From Paraburkholderia bryophila (lineage in GTDB: Bacteria > Pseudomonadota > Gammaproteobacteria > Burkholderiales > Burkholderiaceae), in contig NZ_JACCAS010000001.1 in the NCBI RefSeq assembly GCF_013409255.1, forward strand, positions 2,232,001-2,296,000: DNA of 64,000 nucleotides, in the 5' to 3' direction. Below, piece by piece: positions 17,671-31,105 of this stretch. Position 1 is the first letter of the stretch; the number at the start of each line of letters is the position of its first letter. The notes beneath the pieces are model-generated. The model was not told the DNA's origin. It searched no databases and worked only from the letters and a program-made list of their open reading frames with translations. Made by a program: the position numbers and the translations under genes.

Positions 17671-17745
17671 GGAAACTATAACAATGCTATCGAATTAACG
17701 TGTTTAATTAATTTTATCTATTCGATAGGGAGGGCGGCGATCGCC
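17671..17745 (-). promoter_or_regulatory. AT-rich control region of the catalase operon, candidate OxyR site
   Basis: This AT-rich stretch lies between the oxyR stop and the small gene ahead of catalase. It contains CTAT at 17676-17679 and 17687-17690 (11-bp period) and a CTAT/ATAG pair near 17730-17740. OxyR sites are built from ATAG/CTAT elements at this period, but only part of the pattern is present. On the minus strand TATAGT overlaps the first element and could be a -10. Confidence 0.35.
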
Positions 17746-17769
17746 GCCCTGACGCTTCGCGCCGTCCGC

Positions 17770-18729
17770 TTAGTTCACGGCGACGGGCAATTCCAGCTTC
17801 TTGACGCCCGGCAGGTCGCAGGCGTTGATCGCGTCGCAAACGGCGTCGATAGCGGGCATGCGCGTGAAGCTCTTGCGCCACGCCAGCACGACGCGGCGAT
17901 CCGGCACGGGCTCGCCGAACGCGACGTAGCTGAGCAGGCCCGCGTCGATACCGCCGGCATGCGGCTTGACCTCATGCACCGACATACGCGGCAGCACGGT
18001 AATGCCGACGCCGCTCGCCACCATGTGACGGATGGTCTCCAGCGAGGAGCCCTCGAAAGTCTTCTGGATGCCGTCCGCGTTCTGCGAGAAACGCATCAGC
18101 TCCGGGCAGACGCCCAGCACGTGATCGCGGAAGCAGTGACCGCTGCCGAGCAGCAGCATGGTTTCCTGCTTCAGATCGTCGGCGTCGATTTTCGCGCGGT
18201 TTTCCCACGCATGGCCGGACGGCAGCGCGACGACAAACGGCTCGTCGTACAGCGGGCGCAGCATCAGGCCGGTTTCCGGGAACGGCAGCGCCATGATCGC
18301 GACGTCGATTTCGCCTTGCTTGAGCAGTTCGATCAGCTTGAGCGTGTAATTTTCCTGCAGCATTAGCGGCATCTGCGGGACGCGCTTGATCATCTGCTTG
18401 ACCAGCGTGGGCAGAAGATACGGTCCGATCGTATAGATCACGCCGAGGCGCAACGGCCCGACCAGCGGGTCCTTGCCCTGCTTGGCGATTTCCTTGATGG
18501 CGAGGGTTTGCTCGAGAACACGCTGAGCTTGCGTGACGATCTGTTCGCCGATCGGCGTGACGCTGACTTCGCTGGTGCCGCGCTCGAAGATCTGGACGTT
18601 GAGTTCGTCTTCGAGCTTCTTGATGGCCACCGACAAGGTCGGCTGGCTAACGAAACATGCCTCGGCGGCCCGGCCGAAGTGCCGCTCGCGGGCCACCGCG
18701 ACGATGTATTTCAATTCGGTTAGCGTCAT
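17770..18729 (-). CDS. oxyR: Hydrogen-peroxide-sensing regulator OxyR
   Basis: A 319-aa LysR-type regulator with an N-terminal winged helix-turn-helix (residues 1-60). The redox cysteines sit at exactly Cys199 and Cys208 (GSGHCFRDHVLGVCPE), the positions that form the disulfide in E. coli OxyR. It activates peroxide-defence genes; catalase and dps lie immediately downstream on the same strand. recG lies upstream, an association also seen in other proteobacteria. Confidence 0.95.
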   Translation of the reverse strand: MTLTELKYIVAVARERHFGRAAEACFVSQPTLSVAIKKLEDELNVQIFERGTSEVSVTPIGEQIVTQAQRVLEQTLAIKEIAKQGKDPLVGPLRLGVIYTIGPYLLPTLVKQMIKRVPQMPLMLQENYTLKLIELLKQGEIDVAIMALPFPETGLMLRPLYDEPFVVALPSGHAWENRAKIDADDLKQETMLLLGSGHCFRDHVLGVCPELMRFSQNADGIQKTFEGSSLETIRHMVASGVGITVLPRMSVHEVKPHAGGIDAGLLSYVAFGEPVPDRRVVLAWRKSFTRMPAIDAVCDAINACDLPGVKKLELPVAVN

Positions 18730-18879
18730 TAGGGGACCAATCAGTGCAGTGAGTTCGATAGGTTCTAGTTATACACCCTATGGGGTCGGTTCGCCAACCT
18801 CTTTGGGGTGCCGCCCGCGACGGCTCCATGACTACCTGCGCCCACCTGCGCCGATAGCCAATACCGAGTTCGGGCAGCG

Positions 18880-21354
<2,475 letters not shown>

Positions 21355-21503
21355 GGGCTGCTTCGCAAGTACAATATCGGCTGTCAAAGGGTAGCGCCGC
21401 CATACAGCGCGCGGGCTCGCGGGCCGCTCTGGCGTCCCGCAATCATAGCCGCCCGGCTCCGGCTTCGGCTCAATTCAGTCTCAATTCGCTTCCAGTCGTT
21501 CGC

Positions 21504-22574
21504 ATGTTTACGCTTTCCGATTTCGATTTCGATCTGCCGCCCGAGTTGATCGCGCAAGTCGCGCTGCCCGAACGCAGCGCCAGCCGTCTGCTCGAAGTGG
21601 ACAACACGGCCCACGCCGACAGCGCGCGTCTCACCGACCGTGGCTTCGCCGAATTGCCCGAGTGCATCGCGCCGGGCGACCTGCTGGTCTTCAACGATAC
21701 CAAAGTGCTGAAGGCGCGTTTCCTCGGCCAGAAGGCCAGTGGCGGCAAGGTGGAAGTGCTGGTGGAACGCCTCACCGGCGAGCGCACGGCGCTCGCGCAG
21801 ATTCGCGCGAGCAAGAGCCCGCAACCGGGCACCACGATCCGTCTCGCCGACGCATTCGACGTCACTCTCGGTGAACGCGTCGAGCCGTTCTACACGCTGC
21901 ATTTCCCGGACGACTGCCTGATGCTGATCGAGCAGTTCGGCCGCCTGCCGCTGCCGCCGTACATCGAGCACGACCCCGATTCGACAGACGAAACCCGCTA
22001 TCAAACCGTGTTCGCGCAGAACCCCGGCGCGGTCGCGGCGCCTACCGCCGGCCTGCATTTCGACGACGCGCTGCTCGCGCGCCTCGACGCCCGTGGCGTG
22101 GAACGCGCCACGCTGACGCTGCACGTTGGCGCCGGTACGTTCCAGCCGGTGCGGGTCGAGAATCTCGCCGAGCACAAGATGCATAGCGAGTGGTATCACC
22201 TGCCGCAATCGCTCGCCGACAAGATCGCGGCAACGCGCGCGCGCGGCAACCGCGTGATCGCAGTGGGCACGACCTCGATGCGCGCACTCGAAGCCGCCGC
22301 GCGCGACGCCGATGTCGCCGGCCGGCCGCTCGGCGCGGCCAGCACGGAAACCGACATTTTCATCACGCCGGGTTATCAGTTCCGTGTGGTCGACCGGCTG
22401 GTGACCAATTTCCATTTGCCGAAGTCGACGTTGCTGATGCTGGTATCGGCGTTCGCGGGCGTCGAGACGATTCGTGCGGCGTATCGTCACGCGATCGAGC
22501 AGCGTTACCGCTTCTTCAGTTACGGCGACGCGATGCTGCTGACGCGCCGCGACCCGACGGCCGACACGGCTTAG
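21504..22574 (+). CDS. queA: S-adenosylmethionine:tRNA ribosyltransferase-isomerase
   Basis: A 356-aa enzyme that builds epoxyqueuosine on tRNA by transferring the ribosyl part of S-adenosylmethionine to preQ1. It begins [17 protein letters not shown], with later motifs [27 protein letters not shown] and the C-terminal [17 protein letters not shown]. All are family signatures. It is divergent from recG and precedes tgt, the preceding step in queuosine synthesis, so the two genes act in one pathway. Confidence 0.97.
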   Translation: MFTLSDFDFDLPPELIAQVALPERSASRLLEVDNTAHADSARLTDRGFAELPECIAPGDLLVFNDTKVLKARFLGQKASGGKVEVLVERLTGERTALAQIRASKSPQPGTTIRLADAFDVTLGERVEPFYTLHFPDDCLMLIEQFGRLPLPPYIEHDPDSTDETRYQTVFAQNPGAVAAPTAGLHFDDALLARLDARGVERATLTLHVGAGTFQPVRVENLAEHKMHSEWYHLPQSLADKIAATRARGNRVIAVGTTSMRALEAAARDADVAGRPLGAASTETDIFITPGYQFRVVDRLVTNFHLPKSTLLMLVSAFAGVETIRAAYRHAIEQRYRFFSYGDAMLLTRRDPTADTA

Positions 22575-22673
22575 TCACGCTTCAAGTCGTTTTAAAAGTT
22601 TTTCGCCGTTCCCCACGCCGCCGCGATCCTTCCGGCGGCATTCATCTATTTGCGCCGGACTGTTCTCCGGTAG

Positions 22674-23876
<1,203 letters not shown>

Positions 23877-24042
23877 ATGCAGGCCGCAGGCCGCTCGGTC
23901 GATGCACCTTGACTAGAGCGGCTGTCGCGCTGTGCCCGCAGGGCGCTGCTCGCCTTTGTTTTCGGCTCCCCGTCGCCTAGAATCCGCCTGAATCAGGACG
24001 CGCCCACGCGTCGCGGCACGGGGACTCACGCCGAATCCAGAG

Positions 24043-24060
24043 CGGACCGATACCGGTCCG
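24043..24060 (+). repeat. Short inverted repeat before the lipoprotein gene
   Basis: CGGACCG (24043-24049) and CGGTCCG (24054-24060) form a perfect 7-bp stem with a 4-nt loop, 19 bp ahead of the next start codon. It could be an operator or a leader hairpin; nothing decides between them. Confidence 0.4.
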
Positions 24061-24079
24061 GCAGAACAGCGAGACAACG

Positions 24080-25630
24080 ATGAAAACGATCCGTCGACTG
24101 TTTGCCCGCGCGCGCGTCAGCGCGGTTTTCCCGCTACTCGTGGCCTGTGCGCTCGCAGCGTGTACGCCGACTTTCGGCGTCTATAACCCCGTCGACGCGC
24201 CGGGCGAACCGCAGGGCAAGATCGAACCGCTGTCGTCTTATCTGCCGCCGGGCGTGACGGACGTGAAACTGGTGTTCATCCATGGCGTCGGCGATCACTG
24301 CCCAGGCTACGCGCTCAGTGGCGCGGGCAGCAGCGGCTGGCTCAGCGTCGAACATGCGGCTCGCATCGGCCTCACGCCGATCGATGCCCAGCCCCGCACT
24401 TACCCCCCGATTTACAGCGATGAATTCTTGCCGGGCAAGGGCGGTAAGGCCCATCCGTTCGACAAAAAATCCTACGTCGCGATCCGCACCCAGCACTTCC
24501 GATACGGCAAAACCGGCGCGGTCGTCGAGGCGATCGAGATCACCTGGTCGCCGCTGACCCAATGGGTCAAGAACAACCAGCTCGAAGACGATTTCACTAA
24601 GGCCGGCATCGTCGAATGTGGCCCGGACGTACCGAACGGCGCCGTCGAGGCCGTGTCGAGGCTACCCGATCCGGCCGCCCAGCCGCCGTCACGCTTGCCG
24701 CTCAATCGCCTGCTGAAGGAAAACGTGCTCGACCGCAGTCTCGCCGATGCCGGCCTCTACATGGGCCAATATCGCAGCGTCTTGCAACTCGGCCTGGCGG
24801 ATGCGCTGTGCCATACGCTCACCGGCCAGGAAAGCGCAAGCGATCCCGCTGCCGCGGCAGGCCGGCCGTGCCGGTGGCAAGTGAGCGACGAGGACCTGAA
24901 GACCCGCTATCTGTTCGTCACGCATAGCCTCGGCAGCCGTCTGCTCTACGACACCTTGCTCGGCTTGATGGGTTATCGCACGCCGGGAGTCGATCAGGAT
25001 CTCTTCGCGACCCAGTCGCCGAATTCGCAGGAATTTACCGCGAACGTGATGAAGAACACGCCGGTCGTCTACATGATGGCGAACCAGCTCGCGTTTCTCG
25101 GCCTGGGCAACCTGCCGATCGACGCGCTGTCGTCCGAGCCAGAAGGCCAGCGGGCGCAGGTCGTGCCGCCGACCGTCGAAAGCCTTCGCACCCTGGGCCT
25201 CAGCCGAATGAAGGGCAGCGTGGAAATCGCGAGCGCGACACAGCCGTCCGTCGACGCCTGCGGCACCAACGACCCTTGCCGGCTCGGTCTGCTGAAGAAC
25301 GTCGCGGTGGCGGTCTGGGACAACACGCCCCTCGCCACGACCCCCGCAGCGAGCCCAACCCTCGACATGATCGCGTTCAGCGACACCAACGACCTCCTGA
25401 GCTGGTCGGTGCCGAAGTGGTATCAGCAACACGCCGCGGGTCCGGACGGCGGACAGACCACGCCGGTGAAATTCGTCAACGTGTACGTGAAGAACGCCAC
25501 TCACTGGCTCGGTCTCGCCGAGTCGCCGCTGCCCGCGCATGACGATTACTTCATCAATTCGCAGGTTTTGCAGACGATTCGCTGCGGCGCGGATCGCGCC
25601 ACCGTCCGCGATTGTCCCGCGGCGCAGTGA
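24080..25630 (+). CDS. Putative alpha/beta-hydrolase lipoprotein of unknown function
   Basis: A 516-aa protein with a lipoprotein signal peptide: basic start, hydrophobic core, lipobox LAAC with Cys28. Two motifs suggest a serine hydrolase fold: KLVFIHGVGDHCPGYA (His68 opens the possible oxyanion loop) and LFVTHSLGSRLLYD, where Ser283 would be the nucleophile in a T-H-S-L-G elbow. The rest, rich in paired cysteines (CGTNDPCRLG), is not recognised. It is probably anchored in the outer membrane facing the periplasm. It separates tgt from yajC, which are normally adjacent. Substrate unknown. Confidence 0.75.
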   Translation: MKTIRRLFARARVSAVFPLLVACALAACTPTFGVYNPVDAPGEPQGKIEPLSSYLPPGVTDVKLVFIHGVGDHCPGYALSGAGSSGWLSVEHAARIGLTPIDAQPRTYPPIYSDEFLPGKGGKAHPFDKKSYVAIRTQHFRYGKTGAVVEAIEITWSPLTQWVKNNQLEDDFTKAGIVECGPDVPNGAVEAVSRLPDPAAQPPSRLPLNRLLKENVLDRSLADAGLYMGQYRSVLQLGLADALCHTLTGQESASDPAAAAGRPCRWQVSDEDLKTRYLFVTHSLGSRLLYDTLLGLMGYRTPGVDQDLFATQSPNSQEFTANVMKNTPVVYMMANQLAFLGLGNLPIDALSSEPEGQRAQVVPPTVESLRTLGLSRMKGSVEIASATQPSVDACGTNDPCRLGLLKNVAVAVWDNTPLATTPAASPTLDMIAFSDTNDLLSWSVPKWYQQHAAGPDGGQTTPVKFVNVYVKNATHWLGLAESPLPAHDDYFINSQVLQTIRCGADRATVRDCPAAQ

Positions 25631-25764
25631 GGCGCAGCGCGTACCCAAACCGGTGGATAAGGCTGTAGACGCCCGCCGGACAAGCCTGCACGACCCTTCG
25701 CCTCGCCCCGGATCGCGCCCGCAAAAACGGCGCGCCGGGATTCGCCGACCAACACATTACAATT

Positions 25765-25787
25765 GCATTACGCACTATGCGTAATGC
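25765..25787 (+). repeat. Perfect palindrome upstream of yajC
   Basis: GCATTACGCA (25765-25774) and TGCGTAATGC (25778-25787) form a 10-bp perfect inverted repeat with a 3-nt centre. No T run follows, so it is not an ordinary terminator. It may be a protein-binding site. TACAAT lies just upstream at 25758-25763. Confidence 0.55.
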
Positions 25788-25899
25788 GCGGTATCGGCTT
25801 GATCGCAAAGCCGATTCGCCGCGCCGACCCACGTCAGGCGGATGGTAGAATAACCGGCTGATTTTTTTGATCGTTTTGATTTATAACGGAGAGACCAAC

Positions 25900-26229
25900 G
25901 TGTCGTTCATTTCCAATGCCTTCGCCCAAGGCACAGCAACAGGTGGCATTGAATCGAACCTGATGAGCTTCCTGCCGCTGATCCTGATGTTCGGCGTGCT
26001 GTACTTCATCATGATTCGCCCGCAAATGAAGCGCCAGAAAGAACACCGCAACATGCTCTCGGCCATGGCCAAGGGCGACGAAGTGGTGACGAACGGCGGC
26101 ATCGTCGGCAAGGTGACCAAGGTGGGTGAAGCTTACGTCGGCGTCGAAATCTCGGAAGGCACGGAAATCACCGTGCAAAAAGCGTCGGTAACGACGATTC
26201 TCCCGAAGGGCACGATCAAGTCGCTGTAA
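25900..26229 (+). CDS. yajC: Preprotein translocase accessory subunit YajC
   Basis: A 109-aa membrane protein that associates with SecDF-YidC in protein export. It has one transmembrane helix (LMSFLPLILMFGVLYFIMI, about residues 24-42) followed by RPQMKRQKEH and the conserved GDEVVTNGGIVGKV. I chose the GTG at 25900 (MSFISNAFAQ) because CGGAGAG lies about 7 nt upstream and the resulting length matches the family; an in-frame start at 25867 has no such site. secD and secF follow. Confidence 0.95.
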   Translation: MSFISNAFAQGTATGGIESNLMSFLPLILMFGVLYFIMIRPQMKRQKEHRNMLSAMAKGDEVVTNGGIVGKVTKVGEAYVGVEISEGTEITVQKASVTTILPKGTIKSL

Positions 26230-26344
26230 GGCCTGCTCTCTCGCGTCCGGCGCGGCCTCGCCGGCGATCCATGCACACCGCTGAATCGCCCGCGCTCATC
26301 GCCGGACGCATCGCTTCCAAGCCAACCTTCCCGTTGGACCACTC

Positions 26345-28408
26345 ATGAATCGTTACCCCCTCTGGAAATACGCCGTGATGCTGGTGGCTCTGGTCATCGG
26401 CCTCGTGTACACGCTGCCCAACCTGTTCGGCGAAGCGCCGGCGGTGCAGGTGTCGAGCGGCAAGGCAACGGTCAAGCTCGACTCGACCACGCTGTCGGCT
26501 GTCGAAGCCGCGCTCGCCGCGAATCAGATCAAGCCTGACGACGTCACGTTCGACAACTCGTCGACCAACGCGAACATTCGCGTGCGTCTGCCGGACACCG
26601 ACACGCAACTGCGCGTGAAGGACCTGTTGCAAAAGTCGCTGAATGCCGACCCGACCGACCCGCAATTCGTCGTCGCGCTGAATCTGCAGAGCGCGTCGCC
26701 GCACTGGCTGACCGCGCTGCACGCGCTGCCGATGTACCTCGGTCTCGATCTGCGCGGCGGGGTGCACTTCCTGCTGCAAGTCGACATGGCCGGCGCGCTG
26801 AACAAGAAGCTCGACTCCGACGCTTCCGACGCACGCACACTGCTGCGCGACAACAACATCCGCGACGGCGGTGTGAACCGCGTGAACCAGACGGTGGTGA
26901 TCAATTTCGCCGACCAGGCCACGGCGGACGCCGCGCTCAAGCAACTGAGCCGCGGTATCGGCGAACTCCAGTGGGCCACGCAAACCGGCACCGACGGTAG
27001 CGTGCAACTGGTCGGTACGTTCACGCCGGCCGTGCAGCGGACCGTGCAGGACGCCGCGCTCAAGCAGAACATCACCACGCTGCACAACCGCGTGAACGAA
27101 CTCGGCGTCGCCGAGCCGGTGATCCAGCAGCAAGGCTCCGACCGCATCGTGGTCGAACTGCCGGGCGTGCAGGACACGGCGAAGGCGAAAGACATCATCG
27201 GCCGTACGGCTACGCTCGAAGCGCGTCTGGCCGATCCGGTCAACACCCACCCGCAACCGGGCGATCCGGTGCCGCCGGGCGACGAGCTGTTCACGCAAGG
27301 CAACCAGACGCCGGTGCTGCTGCGCAAGCAGATCATCTTCACCGGCGACCGGATTATCGACGCGTCGGCGGGCTTCGACGAGCATCAGCGTCCGTCCGTC
27401 AACATCCGTCTGGATTCGGCCGGTGGCCGCGCGGTGCGTAGCGTGTCGCGCGACAACATCGGCAAGCCGATGGCCATGGTGCTGTTCGAAAAGGGCAAGG
27501 GCGAAGTGCTGACAGTGGCGACCATCCAGTCGGAACTGGGCGACCGCTTCCAGATCACCGGCCAGGCCACGCCGCAAGGCGCCGCCGACCTCGCGCTGCT
27601 GCTGCGCGCCGGTTCGCTGGCCGCGCCGATGGACATCATCGAAGAACGCACCATTGGCCCGAGCCTCGGCGCGGACAACATCAAGAAGGGCTTCCACTCG
27701 GTCGTGTGGGGCTTCGCGGCAATCGCCGTCTTCATGGTCGCGTACTACATGCTGTTCGGCGTGATCTCGGTGATCGGCCTGTCGGTCAACCTGCTGCTGC
27801 TGATCGCGGTGCTGTCCATGCTGCAGGCCACGCTCACCTTGCCGGGCATCGCCGCTATCGCGCTCGCGCTCGGTATGGCGATCGACTCGAACGTGCTGAT
27901 CAACGAACGCGTGCGTGAAGAACTGCGCCACGGCGCGCCGCCGCAACTGGCTATCCAGAACGGCTACGCGCACGCCTGGGCGACGATTCTCGACTCGAAC
28001 GTCACCACGCTGATCGCCGGCCTCGCGCTGCTCGCCTTCGGCTCCGGCCCGGTGCGCGGCTTTGCGATGGTTCACTGTATCGGCATCTTGACGTCGATGT
28101 TCTCGGCCGTGTTCTTCTCGCGCGGTCTCGTGAACCTCTGGTACGGCGGCAAGAAGAAGCTGAAGTCGCTGGCCATCGGTCAGGTGTGGCGTCCGGAGTC
28201 GGCGCCCGCAGGCGCGGCCGCTTACCTCGGTAACGAAGACGCCGACACCGACACCGCGCAAGCCGTCGCTGCCGTGACCGCCAAGCCCAAGGGCAAGGCG
28301 GCCGTGGCCCAGGCACGCGCGGCCGGCAAGCCGACGGTGCGCCGCCGCAATGCGGACGCTTCGAACGCGACGCAGAACACGCCGCAGAAACCGGGTTCAT
28401 CCCGCTGA
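26345..28408 (+). CDS. secD: Protein translocase subunit SecD
   Basis: The 687-aa RND-type subunit uses the proton-motive force to complete protein export. One N-terminal helix is followed by DLRGGVHFLLQVDM, a large periplasmic region, and a C-terminal five-helix block with the conserved GMAIDSNVLINERVREELR. A tail of about 80 residues after the last helix is rich in Ala, Lys and Gly and is not part of the conserved fold. It lies 115 bp after yajC and 18 bp before secF. Confidence 0.97.
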   Translation: MNRYPLWKYAVMLVALVIGLVYTLPNLFGEAPAVQVSSGKATVKLDSTTLSAVEAALAANQIKPDDVTFDNSSTNANIRVRLPDTDTQLRVKDLLQKSLNADPTDPQFVVALNLQSASPHWLTALHALPMYLGLDLRGGVHFLLQVDMAGALNKKLDSDASDARTLLRDNNIRDGGVNRVNQTVVINFADQATADAALKQLSRGIGELQWATQTGTDGSVQLVGTFTPAVQRTVQDAALKQNITTLHNRVNELGVAEPVIQQQGSDRIVVELPGVQDTAKAKDIIGRTATLEARLADPVNTHPQPGDPVPPGDELFTQGNQTPVLLRKQIIFTGDRIIDASAGFDEHQRPSVNIRLDSAGGRAVRSVSRDNIGKPMAMVLFEKGKGEVLTVATIQSELGDRFQITGQATPQGAADLALLLRAGSLAAPMDIIEERTIGPSLGADNIKKGFHSVVWGFAAIAVFMVAYYMLFGVISVIGLSVNLLLLIAVLSMLQATLTLPGIAAIALALGMAIDSNVLINERVREELRHGAPPQLAIQNGYAHAWATILDSNVTTLIAGLALLAFGSGPVRGFAMVHCIGILTSMFSAVFFSRGLVNLWYGGKKKLKSLAIGQVWRPESAPAGAAAYLGNEDADTDTAQAVAAVTAKPKGKAAVAQARAAGKPTVRRRNADASNATQNTPQKPGSSR

Positions 28409-28426
28409 GTCCCGGAGAACTAGACC

Positions 28427-29377
28427 ATGGAATTTTTCCGCTTTCGCAAAGACGTTCCGTTCATGCAGCGTGCGTTGATTTTCAACGCGATCTCGCTGCT
28501 GACGTTCGTTGCCGCTGTATTTTTCCTGCTGCATCGCGGGCTGCATCTGTCGGTGGAGTTCACCGGCGGTACGGTCGTCGAAGTCCAGTATCCGGGCGCC
28601 GCGCCGCTCGAACCGGTGCGCGCCAGTCTGGCCAAGCTTGGTTATGCCGACGCTCAGGTGCAGAACTTCGGCACCTCGCGCGACGTGCTGATCCGTCTGC
28701 CGCTCAAGCAGGGCTTCACGTCCGCGCAACAGAGCGATCAGGTGATGGGCGCACTGAAAACCGACACGCCTGAAGTGCAGTTGCAGCGCGTCGAGTTCGT
28801 CGGTCCGCAGGTCGGCAAGGAACTCGCCACCGACGGCCTGCTCGCGCTCGCGTGCGTGGTGGTCGGCATCGTGATCTACCTGTCGTTCCGCTTTGAATGG
28901 AAGTACGCAATCGCCGGCGTGATCGCGAACTTGCACGACGTGATCATCATTCTCGGCTTCTTCGCGTTCTTCCAGTGGGAGTTCTCGCTGTCGGTGCTGG
29001 CGGCGGTGCTCGCCGTGCTCGGCTACTCGGTGAACGAATCAGTGGTTATTTTCGATCGGATTCGCGAGACCTTCCGCCGCGAACGCAAGATGACCGTGAT
29101 CGAAGTGATCAACCACGCGATCACGAGCACGATGTCGCGAACCGTCATCACGCACGGCTGTACGCAGATGATGGTGCTGTCCATGTTCCTGTTCGGCGGT
29201 CCGACGCTGCACTACTTCGCCCTCGCGCTGACGGTCGGTATTCTGTTCGGTATCTACTCGTCGGTGTTCGTCGCCGCGGCGCTCGCCATGTGGTTCGGCG
29301 TGAAACGCGAAGACCTGGTGAAGGACAAGAAGGACCGCACCGATCCGAACGACCCGAACGCGGGTGCACAAGTTTGA
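28427..29377 (+). CDS. secF: Protein translocase subunit SecF
   Basis: The 316-aa partner of SecD. It has six predicted helices, the family motif SVEFTGGTVVEVQYP after the first helix, and the conserved cytoplasmic-side segment GYSVNESVVIFDRIRETF in the C-terminal half. It is co-transcribed with yajC and secD and is followed by a terminator. Confidence 0.97.
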   Translation: MEFFRFRKDVPFMQRALIFNAISLLTFVAAVFFLLHRGLHLSVEFTGGTVVEVQYPGAAPLEPVRASLAKLGYADAQVQNFGTSRDVLIRLPLKQGFTSAQQSDQVMGALKTDTPEVQLQRVEFVGPQVGKELATDGLLALACVVVGIVIYLSFRFEWKYAIAGVIANLHDVIIILGFFAFFQWEFSLSVLAAVLAVLGYSVNESVVIFDRIRETFRRERKMTVIEVINHAITSTMSRTVITHGCTQMMVLSMFLFGGPTLHYFALALTVGILFGIYSSVFVAAALAMWFGVKREDLVKDKKDRTDPNDPNAGAQV

Positions 29378-29410
29378 TCGGGCTGTTGTAAAGCCGAAGT
29401 GCAAAACAGA

Positions 29411-29438
29411 AAGCCGGTTCTCGCGAACCGGCCTTTTT
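29411..29438 (+). terminator. Intrinsic terminator of secDF
   Basis: An 8-bp perfect stem (29413-29420 with 29425-29432) with a 4-nt loop is followed by a T run, 36 bp after the secF stop. Confidence 0.85.
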
Positions 29439-29525
29439 CGTTTACCGCGCTGAGGGCGCGTGCGGCGCTATCTTTCCCGGAGCAACCGCCAACGCAGACG
29501 CGGAAGCAATCAGCGCCCTATCGTT

Positions 29526-30803
29526 CTAGCGGAAACCCAGCTTGCGACGCGCCGCCATCAAAGCCACCAGGCTAATCGCCGCGGCAAAAATCATGTAGAA
29601 GCTAGGCGCCGTCTTTGACCCCGTAACGTTGATCAGCCACGCGATGATGAACGGCCCAAAGCCGCCGAAGATCGTCACCGCGACGTTATAAGCGAGCGAC
29701 ATACCGGTCGTGCGCGTCTGCACCGGAAACATCTCCGACAGCAAACCCGGCAGCGCGGCAAAGTAACCCGTCATCAGAAAGCCGAACACGACCTGCATCG
29801 CGATCAACGTGCCGAACGTCGGATGCGCGACCAGATACACGAACGCCGGATTGATCAGGATAAGCAGCAGCAGCGCCGAGGTCAGCATGATCGTGGTGCG
29901 CCCATGCCGATCCGACAGATGACCGACCATCGGCGAGAACACCATCTGGATGAGACCGGTCAATGCAATCGCCGAGAACGCGACCGACGGTGAAAGACCC
30001 AACTGCTTCACACCGAACGTCGGCATGAACAGCACCAGATACGTCGACACCGTGCCGAGCACCACCACGCCAATCGCAATGAGAAGCCGCAACTTCTGAT
30101 TAGCGAAGGTGTCGCGCAGCGGCGTCGTGGTGGTTTCGGCCGCGAGAAACTCCGGCGTTTCGTCGAGCTTGGTGCGGATGTACCAGGCCACCGGCCCGAT
30201 CAGCAGGCCGAAGAAGAACGGCACGCGCCATCCCCACGACGCCATCTGGTCCGGCGACAGCTTGCCGGTCAGCAGCACACCGAAGCCCGCGGCCAGCAAC
30301 GTGGTGAGCCCCTGGCTCGCCACCTGCCAGCTTGCGAAGAACCCGCGCCGCCCCGGCACGTGTTCCGCGAGAAACGCCGTCGCGCTGCCGAACTCGCCGC
30401 CGGCCGAGAAACCCTGCATCAGACGCGCCAGCACGAGGATCACCGGCGCGGCCAGGCCAATGCTCTGGTAGGTCGGCAGAATCGCGATGATCAGCGTGCC
30501 GCCCATCATCAACAGGATCGACAGCGTTAGAGCCGCCTTGCGCCCCGCGCGGTCGGCGTAGGCGCCGATCACGATCGCGCCGAGCGGCCGCATGAAGAAC
30601 GACACGCCGAACGTGCCGAGCGTGAGCAGCAGCGAAACCGTGTCGTTACCAGCCGGAAAAAACAGCTTCGCGATGATCACCGCGAAGAAACCGTACACCA
30701 CCAGGTCGAACCATTCCAATGCGTTGCCGATCGAGGCCGCGACCACCGCGCGCCACGAATTCTGCCGGCTCCCCGAGAGGCTTGCTGCTGTCGTTGCGTT
30801 CAT
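29526..30803 (-). CDS. MFS transporter, metabolite:H+ symporter (MHS) family
   Basis: A 425-aa inner-membrane protein with twelve hydrophobic segments. NALEWFDLVVYGFF at the start, FFMRPLGAIVIGAYADRAGR in the first cytoplasmic loop and RLMQGFSAGGEFGSATAFL are signatures of the MHS group (KgtP, ProP, ShiA and citrate carriers), which import organic acids or osmolytes with protons. I chose the ATG at 30803; an open frame runs on to 30893 without family likeness. The substrate cannot be read from the sequence and no catabolic neighbours help. Confidence 0.88.
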   Translation of the reverse strand: MNATTAASLSGSRQNSWRAVVAASIGNALEWFDLVVYGFFAVIIAKLFFPAGNDTVSLLLTLGTFGVSFFMRPLGAIVIGAYADRAGRKAALTLSILLMMGGTLIIAILPTYQSIGLAAPVILVLARLMQGFSAGGEFGSATAFLAEHVPGRRGFFASWQVASQGLTTLLAAGFGVLLTGKLSPDQMASWGWRVPFFFGLLIGPVAWYIRTKLDETPEFLAAETTTTPLRDTFANQKLRLLIAIGVVVLGTVSTYLVLFMPTFGVKQLGLSPSVAFSAIALTGLIQMVFSPMVGHLSDRHGRTTIMLTSALLLLILINPAFVYLVAHPTFGTLIAMQVVFGFLMTGYFAALPGLLSEMFPVQTRTTGMSLAYNVAVTIFGGFGPFIIAWLINVTGSKTAPSFYMIFAAAISLVALMAARRKLGFR

Positions 30804-31105
30804 GCAGATCTCCAGTTCGCGCGAAATATTATTAATGTAGGCCTGATTTCCGATCTTGCCCGAACTTGCCCGACTGGATGCGCGCACAACCAATTCGGTG
30901 CCAGCGCTCTATGTACCCGAAAAAATAAACCGAAGCGAGCGGCAATTTCCCGATGCCCGTCGCATAAGGCTTGCAGCGTTCGTCGCGGGCAATAAAAAAC
31001 CGCTGCGTCGCCGAAGCGAACGAAGCGGTTTTTTTGCTGCGCCGCAGCGGCGTGGTGCGACGCCAGTGCGAACTGCTTGCGGGTTGCTGGCGAATGACTC
31101 GCCGG
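30804..31105. other. Intergenic stretch between the MFS gene and yceI
   Basis: These 302 bp hold the promoter region of the MFS gene and, near 30994-31034, the terminator of the yceI gene. I see no coding frame with a ribosome-binding site. Confidence 0.6.
30994..31034 (-). terminator. Terminator of the yceI operon
   Basis: An 11-bp stem (30994-31004 with 31024-31034) begins with a T run when read on the minus strand and ends with another on the plus strand, so it is bidirectional. It starts about 70 bp after the yceI stop codon. Confidence 0.8.

Noticed and set aside
26216..28261. A 681-codon open frame on the minus strand, His/Arg/Asp-rich
   Set aside because: Antisense to secD; composition is typical of a shadow frame.
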